Positions 34,601-43,129 of a stretch of 52,683 nt of DNA are shown here, one piece after another. Source of the DNA: Ichthyobacteriaceae bacterium (lineage in GTDB: Bacteria; Bacteroidota; Bacteroidia; Flavobacteriales; JADGDT01). The notes under the pieces are model-generated. The model was not told the origin of the DNA. It ran no database searches and saw only the letters and a list, made by a program, of their open reading frames with translations. The DNA is taken from contig JAGLDK010000032.1 in the NCBI GenBank assembly GCA_023145615.1, positions 1-52,683 on the forward strand, in the 5' to 3' direction. Made by a program: the position numbers and the translations under genes. Every line of letters begins with the position of its first letter. Within the stretch, counting starts at the first letter, position 1.

Positions 34601-37524
34601 ACGATGGAGATGAAGATTTGGTTGTTGGAAATATGACAGGTAAAGTAACCGTTTTTAAAGGCGATGTTTTTCATCCATTTGACACAAGTTACGATATAGA
34701 GGTTGATGGAAGTGTAACATACACATCTCCAGCTTTTGCTGATATCGACAACGATGGAAATGTTGATTTAGTTGTTGGTGTTAAATCAGGAGAAATAAAA
34801 ATACTTGATGGAAAGGCTGATAATATGTTTAACGAAATTTATCATAATATAGAATTTGCCAATGGTACCGAACTCGAAAATATAGGAAGTCAAAGCCCAA
34901 CACCATCGTTTGCCGATGTTGATGGAGATGGAAATGTAGATTTGATTGTTGGTTTATGGAACGGAAAAATAAATGTTTATAGAGGAAATTCGGATAACAC
35001 TTTTAACTCTCCGTACTTATTAAAAATAGAAGATGGAACAGTAATTGATTTAGCTAATACTTCGGCACCGGTTTTTGTTGATTTCGATGATGATGGAGAT
35101 GTTGATTTAATTTCGGGAGATAGTTATGGAAATGTAACTTTTTTCGAAAATGGAATTTCTCAATCAATTACATTTAACAATTTTGATGATGCCGTTTACG
35201 GAGACGAAGATATTTTGTTAGAAGCAACATCTAATATTCCTGATTTAGTAGTTACGTTTAGTAGTAGTAACGAGGAAGTTGCCACAATAGTAGATGGTAA
35301 AATTCATGTTACTGGAGCGGGTACTTGTAATATTATAGCAAGTCAATATGGAAGTTCGGAATATGCAAATGCACCTATTGTATCAAAAGAATTTAAGGTT
35401 GATAAAAAGGACGTTTCGGTTATAGCTGTTGACGTAGAAAAGGTTTATAACGGAGATGTTTATGCCGATTTAATTAGTGGAACATTAGAAGGTGTAATTT
35501 CGGATGATGATGTTAGTGTAGGTATATTAAACGTTGTTGTAGAATTTGAAACGTATAATGTAGGAACCGATTTGCCAGTGGCTTTATCAGAGTTAATTCT
35601 TAAAGGAAACGATGCAAATAACTATTCAATATTGCCTCATCCATCAGGATTAGTTGCCGATATTACTCCAAAAGAACTTATTGTAAGTGGAGTTACTGCA
35701 ACTGATAAAATATACAACGCAAATACCGATGTTGTAATTGATTTAACCGGTGCTATGTTAAGTAATTTAGTTGCAGAAGATAACGTAACTGTTAATTATG
35801 ATTTGGCAACAGCACATTTTAATGATAAAAATGCAGGTATAGATAAGCAAATTACAGTATCGGATTTTAGTATAAGCGGTGAGGATGCAATAAATTATAG
35901 TATTTCTCAGCAAACATTTACAGCCGATATTACTCCGCTAACAATTACTGTGCCCGGAATAAATGCAGTTAATAAAATTTATAATGGAGATGCTTTTGCA
36001 GTTTTAAAAGGAGGAATATTAACAGGTGTTATTGAAGGAGATGAAGCAAGTATGAATTATGAAGATTCGGTTGCAGAATTTGAAGATGAAAATGTTGGTA
36101 TTGAAAAATCGGTTACCACAACATCAATAGCCTTAAGCGGAATTGATGAAGGAAATTATACGGTAGAGTTACCACCTGTTTTAATAGCCGATATAGTTGC
36201 AAAAGTACTTACCGTTACTGCCAATAATATAGAAGTGGCTTATAACGAAGTAATTCCGGAATTAACTTTTACTTACGATGGTTTTATTGATGAAGAAGAT
36301 GAAACATTTTTAACAACAATACCAGAAATATCAACAGATGCAACTGCGTTTAGCGATGAAGGAAATTATGATATTGTAGTTTCGGGTGGTTTAGCTGATA
36401 ACTATAGGTTGGTTTATGTTTCGGGAAGTTTAACCGTTGGAATACTTACTCTTGATGAAGATGTTTTATACGATATAGCATTAGAGGTTAGAGAAAATAT
36501 AACAGATTTCCCTACCGCAAATAATGGAGATATTATAGGTACAACAACCGACGATTTGGTTTATTATATTCCGGGTAACTATGTTATTAATTGGGAATTT
36601 ACCGATATAAATGGAGTTGTATTTACTCAAACTCAAAATATAATTGTTTACAGAATTTACGAACAAGCAGGAGTTTTAAATGTTGTTGTTGATGGCGATT
36701 TTGAAACTCAGTGGTATGTTGGAGATAAACCTGTAAGTGGAGGAACAAACACACTTACTTTCGAGCCTACAATTGATGGTGTTTATACTATTGCTTTTAT
36801 AAACGACTCAACAAATACAAAATCGAAAGGAGTAGTTGTAGGAGAACCTGATACTACAAATCCTATTCCTGATATTTTAAATTTGCAAAGTATTTTGGTT
36901 GAGGTTGATAAAAATATAGTTGATATTCCTACTGCCGATAATGGTGTAATTACCGCATTTACTTCAGATGAAATTAGTTTCGAAACTTACGGAACATATC
37001 AAGTAAATTGGAATTATGTTGATTATAGTTTTAATTCGTTTACACAACGTCAGGAGGTTGTAGCATTTAGCGTTGTAGAGGAACAGAAGGGCGTTTTTAA
37101 AGTTAATATTGAAGGAGAATTTAATTATCAATGGTATGTTGATGGTGTGGAAATTGCCGATGCAAATTCTAACACATACAAGCCAAGTGCTGTAGGTGTT
37201 TATAATGTAGAGGTTAGCTCTAATGTAAGTAAGGCTTTTTCTAGAAGTATTTCTTTTGGTATTTTGGCTGTTGATAAATTTTATAACGAAACCAATAATT
37301 TATCTGCTTGTCCTAATCCTACCACTAATAATGTTATTATAAAAAATAACAATCAAAAATTATTAGATATACAGGTGTACGATTCGAAGAGTATACTTTT
37401 TACTAAAGTGATTTCTGATAATTCAGAGGTAGAGCTAGATTTATCAACCTGCCCAGGTGGTGTACTTATGGTTTTAATAAAAAGCGATGATGAGGTTGTG
37501 GTAAAAAAGATAATTAAAAAGTAA
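31633..37524 (+). CDS. Giant T9SS-exported FG-GAP/YDG surface protein (1963 residues)
   Basis: Residues 1-62 are a basic, partly coiled-coil extension (GARRWNTLINKFNNLYK, then VENEVKLQQKINKLQ). They precede a hydrophobic signal segment (63-78) with likely cleavage after SVYSQ at 80. Three FG-GAP modules follow (81-489, 490-896, 897-1176), each opening with a PI-L--GV line and holding five repeats with FxDxDxDGxxDLxxG calcium-type loops. Modules 1 and 2 end with an SPD-2/choice-of-anchor-D-like domain. Then an MBG-like domain (~1178-1256), three YDG-like domains (~1257-1522), another MBG (~1523-1604), two Ig/HYR-like domains, and a T9SS sorting tail from about 1880 (LSACPNPTTNNVII). Likely an adhesin or surface-layer protein; ligand unknown. 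Confidence 0.88.
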   Translation: MKKKYMFFSGARRWNTLINKFNNLYKSIKEGVENEVKLQQKINKLQVLYTRLEKMQYKTGFQIASTSLAVMLSTASVYSQTPIELLSGVNIQQEISEGSNTFNDINIGNHSAPVFVFIDADEYVDLVVGTQNGYVKVFKGNADNTFSTGYNLQAGGADINVGSFATPTFTDINNNAKVDLVVGNKDGKINVFRRDANNNFNGGYLLSAGGTVIDVGNSSAPAFSDIDEDGNVDLIVGDQYGYLQVFKGGASNTFNAGYNLEVSGSEVSVNSYSKPTFADIDTDGNIDLIVGDKRGYLAVFRGNEDFTFGGSYLLEVDEKNADVGEYSSPVLVDFDGDGDIDLISGNEAGNVILYKSVVGQLPEISVLGNDVEIVDGDIISSYTDNTFFGNNETENAFKENTFVIKNEGDAVLELTDLGTGFVTISGANADDFTVVTQPETDIAVGDESVFVISFNPSETGERNATITINNNDLNESEYTFAIQGGGTTIMPIDLMLGVNIEAETLEGSNVFEIINDEEYRIPTFADIDGDGNQDLIIGEFGGYIKVFKANENNTFKTGYNLQSNNYDIKVESGAAVTFADVNADESIDVIVGEIGGTIRVFENKGDNTFDVPYNLQANGVDLSIEYAKPVFEDVDGDGFIDLVVGEKGGAILVHTGNSDNTFNSAYTLQAGEKEIKVSGNSAPTFADVDNDGNKDLVVGAFLGNITVFKGNANHTFASGYNLKIDDVNINVGQYSAPVFVDFDNDGDIDLISGSNNGSVKLFKNKMYTSPEISIVAKSVEIINGDNTPSISNDTYFGANEIESTHIDKVFTIRNLGDTELKLSDIGGKYANITGDTDEFAIITQPNAVIEPGTSTNFTIRFNPTSVGNKFAQIIIANNDTDEALFSFDIKGLGTKSTPIILQPGVKVNYKTTAEPITFNNIDIGTLSAPAFADIDNDGIKDLVIGGKSGFINICKGNSDGGFAEAYNLQSNGADINVGMNSTPTFIDVDNDGDEDLVVGNMTGKVTVFKGDVFHPFDTSYDIEVDGSVTYTSPAFADIDNDGNVDLVVGVKSGEIKILDGKADNMFNEIYHNIEFANGTELENIGSQSPTPSFADVDGDGNVDLIVGLWNGKINVYRGNSDNTFNSPYLLKIEDGTVIDLANTSAPVFVDFDDDGDVDLISGDSYGNVTFFENGISQSITFNNFDDAVYGDEDILLEATSNIPDLVVTFSSSNEEVATIVDGKIHVTGAGTCNIIASQYGSSEYANAPIVSKEFKVDKKDVSVIAVDVEKVYNGDVYADLISGTLEGVISDDDVSVGILNVVVEFETYNVGTDLPVALSELILKGNDANNYSILPHPSGLVADITPKELIVSGVTATDKIYNANTDVVIDLTGAMLSNLVAEDNVTVNYDLATAHFNDKNAGIDKQITVSDFSISGEDAINYSISQQTFTADITPLTITVPGINAVNKIYNGDAFAVLKGGILTGVIEGDEASMNYEDSVAEFEDENVGIEKSVTTTSIALSGIDEGNYTVELPPVLIADIVAKVLTVTANNIEVAYNEVIPELTFTYDGFIDEEDETFLTTIPEISTDATAFSDEGNYDIVVSGGLADNYRLVYVSGSLTVGILTLDEDVLYDIALEVRENITDFPTANNGDIIGTTTDDLVYYIPGNYVINWEFTDINGVVFTQTQNIIVYRIYEQAGVLNVVVDGDFETQWYVGDKPVSGGTNTLTFEPTIDGVYTIAFINDSTNTKSKGVVVGEPDTTNPIPDILNLQSILVEVDKNIVDIPTADNGVITAFTSDEISFETYGTYQVNWNYVDYSFNSFTQRQEVVAFSVVEEQKGVFKVNIEGEFNYQWYVDGVEIADANSNTYKPSAVGVYNVEVSSNVSKAFSRSISFGILAVDKFYNETNNLSACPNPTTNNVIIKNNNQKLLDIQVYDSKSILFTKVISDNSEVELDLSTCPGGVLMVLIKSDDEVVVKKIIKK
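31873..35160 (+). repeat. Three-fold FG-GAP module repeat within the giant gene
   Basis: Three tandem protein modules beginning at 31873, 33100 and 34321. Modules 1 and 2 are about 409 and 407 codons; module 3 is about 280 codons and lacks the SPD-2-like end. Each has five FG-GAP repeats, 15 in total. The nucleotide sequences have diverged, so the duplication is not recent. Confidence 0.8.
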
Positions 37525-37561
37525 AGTATTTAATTCTTATTAAGAATTAAGCAAAAGTAAA

Positions 37562-37620
37562 AAAGGTGTATAATTTATATAAAGTTGATAAAATCATCTT
37601 TATATAAATTATACACCTTT
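37562..37620. terminator. Bidirectional terminator between the giant gene and oxyR
   Basis: Perfect 23-bp stem (37562-37584 with 37598-37620), loop of 13 bases with a further small TGAT/ATCA pair. A-rich on the left and T-containing on the right, placed between convergent genes. Confidence 0.8.
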
Positions 37621-37690
37621 AGTGTTTTTTATGTTTTTAATATAAAAACTAAAATAGTTAGTTAAACTAGTTTAGCCAATAAAAAAGATA

Positions 37691-38623
37691 TTATAACGGA
37701 CTAATAATCTGAGTGTCTTCGGTTAAAATAACACCTCTAACTATTGAGCTTATTGTTTTTTCTAAAGCTTTTATAATCTGAAGTTTCAATTGACTTTTAC
37801 TGTAAAGCAAACTTACTTCTCTTGATGGAACAGGATTTTCAAATTCTCTTATAAACTCTCTATCACTATCCGAAAGTCGTTTTGTGTGTAAGTATGGAAG
37901 TAAAGTATATCCAAAACCATCTTGAGTTAATTGCATTAAAGCATCAAAACTACCTGTGTTTAATCTTAGTTTACTTGTGCGTATTTCATGATCGGGTTTG
38001 CACAAATTTATTACGTTATTTCTAAAACAATGCCCTTCCTCTAAAAGCAACATATCTTTAACTTCTAAATCGGTAGGTTTTATTTTCGATTTCTTTAATA
38101 AAGAATGTCCTTGTGGTAAATAAGCTGCAAATGGTTCGTAATACAACGGTTTTTCAATAAGATCTTGCTCATTAAGTGGAGTTGCAACAATACCAATATC
38201 TAAAACACCATCTTTTAATTGCTTAATTATTTCATGAGTTTGTAACTCTTCAACAATAACATTTACTTCGGTATATCGTTTGGTAAACGTTTTTAAAAAC
38301 AAAGGTAAAAGTGTAGGTATAATAGTAGGTATAATTCCTATTTTAAACTCACCGGTTACTCTTCCTTTTTCTTTATCAACAATATCACTAATACGTTTCG
38401 ATTCGGTAACCACAGTATTTGCCTGATCAACTATAACCTTACCAATGGCAGTTAATTCAATAGGTTTTTTACTTCTGTCGAAAATTTGTACCGAAAGTTC
38501 ATCTTCTAATTTCTGAATTTGCATACTCAATGTTGGTTGAGTAACAAAACATTTTTCAGAGGCTAAAGTAAAGTTTCTATGTTTTGCAACAGCCAACACA
38601 TATTCTAACTGAGTTATAGTCAT
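37691..38623 (-). CDS. oxyR: OxyR-type LysR-family peroxide regulator
   Basis: 310 residues. The N-terminal winged helix-turn-helix (MTITQLEYVLAVAKHRNFTLA to about 60) is followed by the LysR effector domain. The stretch LLLEEGHCFRNNVINLC puts cysteines at positions 199 and 208, exactly those that form the redox disulphide in E. coli OxyR. This is strong evidence for hydrogen peroxide sensing. It faces the giant gene tail to tail and is divergent from the TRIC-like gene. Catalase or peroxidase genes are not in the window, so its targets lie elsewhere. The shared 307-base upstream region holds an inverted repeat that could be an operator. Confidence 0.92.
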   Translation of the reverse strand: MTITQLEYVLAVAKHRNFTLASEKCFVTQPTLSMQIQKLEDELSVQIFDRSKKPIELTAIGKVIVDQANTVVTESKRISDIVDKEKGRVTGEFKIGIIPTIIPTLLPLFLKTFTKRYTEVNVIVEELQTHEIIKQLKDGVLDIGIVATPLNEQDLIEKPLYYEPFAAYLPQGHSLLKKSKIKPTDLEVKDMLLLEEGHCFRNNVINLCKPDHEIRTSKLRLNTGSFDALMQLTQDGFGYTLLPYLHTKRLSDSDREFIREFENPVPSREVSLLYSKSQLKLQIIKALEKTISSIVRGVILTEDTQIISPL

Positions 38624-38930
38624 TATTTAAACGTTTTAAATTTAATTTAAATAGCAGGCACTTAATACCAATTGCAATTTAAAAGGGATTACAAAGATTA
38701 AATATATATTTAACCTAACATAATATATATAAAAGTGTTTAGCCATTATCTTTAATAAATTAATGACAAAAAACAATCTTAAAAGATTATATACACTTTT
38801 ATATAGTTGAGTTTTATTGAAAGCTTTTGATTAACCGATTTTTTGTACAAAATAACGGTTTTCACTTGTTGTTAATTAAGTTTTATTTGCTTGTATTTAT
38901 ATTAAAATTAGGACTAAACTTATTTGTTCT
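38624..38930. promoter_or_regulatory. oxyR / TRIC divergent control region
   Basis: 307 bases without ORFs. A 13-bp perfect inverted repeat, TATATAAAAGTGT (38726-38738) and ACACTTTTATATA (38793-38805), brackets 54 bases that hold a small AATCTT/AAGATT hairpin (38775-38788). No standard -7 element was found for either gene. Confidence 0.45.
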
Positions 38931-39560
38931 GTGGAAAAAATTGTTACTATAATTGATGTTTGGGGTGTGTTTGTGTTTTCAATATCGGGAGCATTAAATG
39001 CAATGTCGAAAAAATTAGATCCTTTTGGGGTATTTATTATAGCCTTTATAACATCAGTAGGAGGTGGTACTTTACGAGATGTACTTATGGGGAGAACCGT
39101 GTTTTGGATGGAAGATCATATGTATATTTATATAATATCGGCAGGTACAATAGTGTCAATTATTTTAAGAAAAAAGATTACATATTTAATGAAAACCCTT
39201 TCTCTTTTCGATACACTTGGGTTGGCAATTTTTACTGTAATAGGTATTGAGGTTGGATTGAAGTACGATCTTTCGCCATCGGTAGCAATAGCACTTGGTG
39301 CAATGACTGGGTCGTTTGGAGGTGTGATAAGAGATATATCATTAAACGAAATTCCTCTTATTTTTCAAAAAGAAATTTATGCAACAGCAAGTATTGCTGG
39401 CGGTTTGATTTATATGCTTGGTTTAGAAATAGGATTAGAAAAACCGATTGTAGAATTAGTGGCCATAGCTTTTATTATAGTTGTTAGATTAATAGTGGTT
39501 AAGTACGAATTGCAATTGCCAAGTTTTTACGATAAAGAAGAGGTTGAAAAAGAAGTTTGA
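38931..39560 (+). CDS. TRIC-family (YicG/UPF0126) cation channel-like protein
   Basis: 209 residues with about seven hydrophobic segments in two related halves. Each half carries the TRIC signature: GGGTLRDVLMG near 44 and GSFGGVIRDISL near 125. Bacterial TRIC proteins form K+-permeable trimeric channels in the inner membrane, and some are linked to glycine transport in the literature and annotations. The start is GTG 38931, because the first helix begins at once and later ATGs would cut it. No operon partner; gcvP (glycine cleavage) lies next, convergent, and a glycine link is only suggestive. Confidence 0.85.
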   Translation: MEKIVTIIDVWGVFVFSISGALNAMSKKLDPFGVFIIAFITSVGGGTLRDVLMGRTVFWMEDHMYIYIISAGTIVSIILRKKITYLMKTLSLFDTLGLAIFTVIGIEVGLKYDLSPSVAIALGAMTGSFGGVIRDISLNEIPLIFQKEIYATASIAGGLIYMLGLEIGLEKPIVELVAIAFIIVVRLIVVKYELQLPSFYDKEEVEKEV

Positions 39561-39755
39561 AAATAGTTTAACTTAAGGTTTACTTGCTAAGTATTATAAA
39601 ATTGTTGTTTTAATCTGTTTTATTATTATCAACCTTAGATTCAACTAATAGATACTTCTTTTTAAATAAAACTCTATAATAATATTAAAAGTAAAATAAA
39701 TATTTCTTCATAACATCCTCTGTATTTTACGTTGCTTTAGCATTATAGGTAAGAG

Positions 39756-39800
39756 CTAAAAACCCCCATTTATTTTAAATAAATGGGGGTTTTAGTTTTT
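39756..39800 (-). terminator. Terminator of gcvP
   Basis: Stem CCCCCATTTATT/AATAAATGGGGG with A/T flanks, one bulged A. Reads as an intrinsic terminator on the minus strand, 45 bases after the gcvP stop; it may also end the TRIC transcript. Confidence 0.85.
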
Positions 39801-39844
39801 ATATAGCGTAAAGTTTACGCTTAATTTCTATGATAAAAATTAAC

Positions 39845-42757
39845 CTACTTGCTAAAATCAAATTTATTGTTATCATCAATATAATCTTCAATAGGTGCAC
39901 AAGTACATACTAAATTTCTATCTCCATAAGCATCGTCAACTCTACGTACCGAAGGCCAGAATTTATTGTCAGCAATCCAGTTTAATGGATACGCAGCCTG
40001 TTTTCTAGAATATGGTAAATCCCAATTATCGGCAGTTAACATTTCTAAAGTGTGCGGAGCATTTTTCAGCATATTGTTTTGTTTATCGCTTTTACCTTCG
40101 GCAATATCTAATATTTCTTTTTTAATAGAAACCATTGCTTCAATAAAACGATCTAACTCTTCAACACTCTCACTTTCGGTAGGTTCAATCATTAAAGTAC
40201 CTGCAACCGGAAACGAAACTGTTGGAGCATGATAACCGTAATCCATTAATCTTTTGGCAATATCGGTTACTTCAATACCGTACTCTTTAAAGTTGCGGGT
40301 ATCTAAAATCATTTCGTGCGCAACTCTGTCGGCATTTCCTGTATAAAGTATATTAAAATCTTCGGCTAATTTAGTTTTCATGTAATTAGCATTTAATATA
40401 GCCATTTTGGTACTGTGCTTTAAACCTTCTTCTCCAAGCATACGTATGTATGAGTAAGAAACAGAATGTACTAAAGCCGATCCCCAAGGTGCTGCTGAAA
40501 TTGCTGAAACTGCATTTTTCCCACCTGTAGCCACAACTGGGTTCGATGGTAAAAATTGTGCTAAATGTTCGGCAACTCCAATTGGTCCTACACCTGGGCC
40601 ACCACCTCCATGAGGTATTGCAAAAGTTTTGTGTAAGTTAAGGTGACAAACATCGGCACCAATTTCTCCCGGACTTGTTAGTCCTACTTGAGCATTCATG
40701 TTGGCACCATCCATATAAACCTGACCACCATTATCATGAATCATCTTTGTTATATCCTTAATAGCACTTTCGTAAACTCCGTGTGTTGATGGATAAGTTA
40801 CAAGCAAACAAGCCAAATTATCTTTGTGCTTTTCTGTTTGTAATTTCAAATCTTCAATATCAATATCTCCTTTTTCGGTAGTTTTAATAACCACTACTTT
40901 CATACCCGCCATAACAGCCGATGCAGGGTTTGTACCATGTGCTGAGGCAGGAATTAAAGCAATATTTCTGTGCTCTTCTCCAATATATTTAAAGTGTTCT
41001 CTAATAACCATTAATCCAGCATATTCTCCTTGAGCTCCCGAATTTGGTTGCAAAGTTGTAGCCGAAAACCCTGTTATTTCGCTTAAATAACTTTCAAGCT
41101 TACGAAAAAGTTCGTGGTAACCTGCCGCCTGAGAACGTGGTACAAAAGGGTGTATATTACCCCACGATGGCCACGATAACGGAAGCATTTCAGTAGCCGC
41201 ATTAAGTTTCATTGTACAAGAACCTAATGCAATCATTGAATGATTTAACGATAAATCCTTTTTCTCTAATCTTTTAATATAACGCATCATTTCTGTTTCC
41301 GAATGATAAGCATCGAAAACAGGATTTGTCATAAAACTAGAAGTACGTACAAGCTCTTTCTGAATTTTATTTTCCGAATCATCAACCGAATAAAGTTTCG
41401 CACATTCAACATGTTTCGATTCGGCAAGTACATCTAAAATATCATTTATATCGTTTAACGATGTAGTTTCGTTTAACGAAATACCAATTTTAGTATCATC
41501 AATATATAAAAAGTTAACTTCTTTTTCTTCGGCAATACGCTTTACAGGTTCAATAGTAATTCCGCTTGGGTGTAAATCCTGACCTAAATCAACCACCAAA
41601 GTATCAAAATAAAATTCGTTTACCTGCTTAAAACCTAATCTTTCAATTCCTTTTTCAAGAGTTTTAGCTAAATTATGTATTGTATTTGCAATATGTTTTA
41701 ATCCTGATGCACCGTGGTAAACTCCGTACATACCCGACATAACCGCCAATAAAACCTGAGCAGTACAAATATTTGAAGTAGCTTTTTCTCTTTTAATATG
41801 TTGCTCTCTAGTTTGCAAAGCCATACGCAACGCTGTATTTCCGTCGGCATCTTTCGATACTCCAATAATACGTCCCGGAATATGACGTTTGTATTCTTCC
41901 TTTGTAGCAAAATATCCCGAGTGTGGTCCACCATATCCTAGCGGTAAACCAAAACGCTGAGTTGTACCAACAACAACATCTGCACCCCATTCGGCAGGAG
42001 GAGTTAAAATTGCTAACGATAATAAATCGGCAGCAACTGCAACTTTTACATCTATTAATGATGCTTTTTTAACAAAATCGGTATAATTATAAACTCCACC
42101 ATTTTTTGCAGGATATTGAATTATTGCACCGAAAAATTCATCGGTTAATTCAATGTTATTATGATTTCCAAAAACTAATTCTATACCAATAGGTGTAGCA
42201 CGAGTTTTTATTACATCAATGGTTTGAGGAAAAAGTTCTTCGGAAACAAAAAACTTATTAGCATTTAATTTTTTCTTCGTTCGGCTACGAGAGCTAAAAA
42301 GCATACCCATAGCTTCGGCAGCCGCAGTGGCTTCGTCTAAAAGAGATGAATTTGCCAAATCCATACCAGTTAAATCGGTAATCATTGTTTGATAATTCAA
42401 CAATGCTTCTAATCTACCCTGTGCAATTTCGGCCTGATACGGGGTGTAAGCAGTGTACCAACCCGGGTTTTCGAAAATATTACGTTGTATTACTCCTGGC
42501 AAAGTTGATGCATTATATCCAAGACCAATGTATGTTTTATATACCTTGTTTTTTCTGGCTAATTCCTGAATATGCCCCATGTACTCAACCTCTGTTAAGG
42601 CTTCGGGCAAATTCAAAATATTTTTTAATCTTATATTATCTGGCAGAGTTTCGTTTATTAGTTCGTCAAGAGTATTTACTCCAACGGTATCTAACATTTT
42701 CTGCACTCCATCATTCATCGATCCAACATGGCGATGTAAGAATTTTCCAGTTCTCAT
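39845..42757 (-). CDS. gcvP: Glycine dehydrogenase (decarboxylating), P protein
   Basis: 970 residues, the full-length fused form with two PLP fold I halves. The C-terminal half carries the PLP lysine in NLHKTFAIPHGGGGPGVGPIGV (near residue 705), and HGTNPASAVMAGM and SWPSWGNIHPFVP are typical. The N-terminal half shows YTPYQAEIAQGRLEALLNYQTM, shown here in part (YTPYQAEIAQGRLEAL). It decarboxylates glycine and passes the aminomethyl group to lipoyl-GcvH. GcvT and GcvH are not in the window, which is common in this phylum. Monocistronic by its own terminator and a -7 element 189 bases upstream. Confidence 0.96.
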   Translation of the reverse strand: MRTGKFLHRHVGSMNDGVQKMLDTVGVNTLDELINETLPDNIRLKNILNLPEALTEVEYMGHIQELARKNKVYKTYIGLGYNASTLPGVIQRNIFENPGWYTAYTPYQAEIAQGRLEALLNYQTMITDLTGMDLANSSLLDEATAAAEAMGMLFSSRSRTKKKLNANKFFVSEELFPQTIDVIKTRATPIGIELVFGNHNNIELTDEFFGAIIQYPAKNGGVYNYTDFVKKASLIDVKVAVAADLLSLAILTPPAEWGADVVVGTTQRFGLPLGYGGPHSGYFATKEEYKRHIPGRIIGVSKDADGNTALRMALQTREQHIKREKATSNICTAQVLLAVMSGMYGVYHGASGLKHIANTIHNLAKTLEKGIERLGFKQVNEFYFDTLVVDLGQDLHPSGITIEPVKRIAEEKEVNFLYIDDTKIGISLNETTSLNDINDILDVLAESKHVECAKLYSVDDSENKIQKELVRTSSFMTNPVFDAYHSETEMMRYIKRLEKKDLSLNHSMIALGSCTMKLNAATEMLPLSWPSWGNIHPFVPRSQAAGYHELFRKLESYLSEITGFSATTLQPNSGAQGEYAGLMVIREHFKYIGEEHRNIALIPASAHGTNPASAVMAGMKVVVIKTTEKGDIDIEDLKLQTEKHKDNLACLLVTYPSTHGVYESAIKDITKMIHDNGGQVYMDGANMNAQVGLTSPGEIGADVCHLNLHKTFAIPHGGGGPGVGPIGVAEHLAQFLPSNPVVATGGKNAVSAISAAPWGSALVHSVSYSYIRMLGEEGLKHSTKMAILNANYMKTKLAEDFNILYTGNADRVAHEMILDTRNFKEYGIEVTDIAKRLMDYGYHAPTVSFPVAGTLMIEPTESESVEELDRFIEAMVSIKKEILDIAEGKSDKQNNMLKNAPHTLEMLTADNWDLPYSRKQAAYPLNWIADNKFWPSVRRVDDAYGDRNLVCTCAPIEDYIDDNNKFDFSK

Positions 42758-43129
42758 AGACTTATAATTAAATTTTATTTTAATACTAATATCTAGCTAT
42801 ATGTAAGTTGTGTAGCAAGTATTTGTTAACCTTTTTATAAGAACAAACAGTTTGCTTGGCAATTTATTACGCTACTGATAACGTAACTTACAATACTACT
42901 GATATTACATTTTAAGGTATTATTAATCGGTCGTTAAATTTTTTGCAAAATTACAAAAACTATAACAATAGACTGTGTTTTATTTTACTAACTATTGTAG
43001 TGTTTAAGGTTGTGGTGTATTGTCAGTTTGTTATCGGTTTAATATTTGTTTTAAGCTGAGTATTTTGTAAAATATTATATCATAATTACTCATTAAATAA
43101 GTATTTTTAATATCTAAAAATCATTTAAT
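42758..43129. promoter_or_regulatory. gcvP / metallophosphoesterase divergent region
   Basis: 372 bases. TAATTTTG on the minus strand (42953-42946) matches the -7 consensus for gcvP, with a leader of about 185 bases. No glycine-riboswitch-like GC-rich core was seen in the leader. A 7-bp inverted repeat GTAAGTT/AACTTAC is present. No ORF. Confidence 0.5.

Noticed and set aside
37562..37620. Long palindrome as a mobile-element remnant
   Set aside because: It lies between convergent genes with A/T flanks and is best explained as a shared terminator.
42385..42759. 124-codon ORF antisense to the start of gcvP
   Set aside because: Shadow of gcvP codon use, with no recognisable domain.
42758..42945. 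Glycine riboswitch in the gcvP leader
   Set aside because: The leader is AT-rich with only weak hairpins and none of the conserved glycine-aptamer core.
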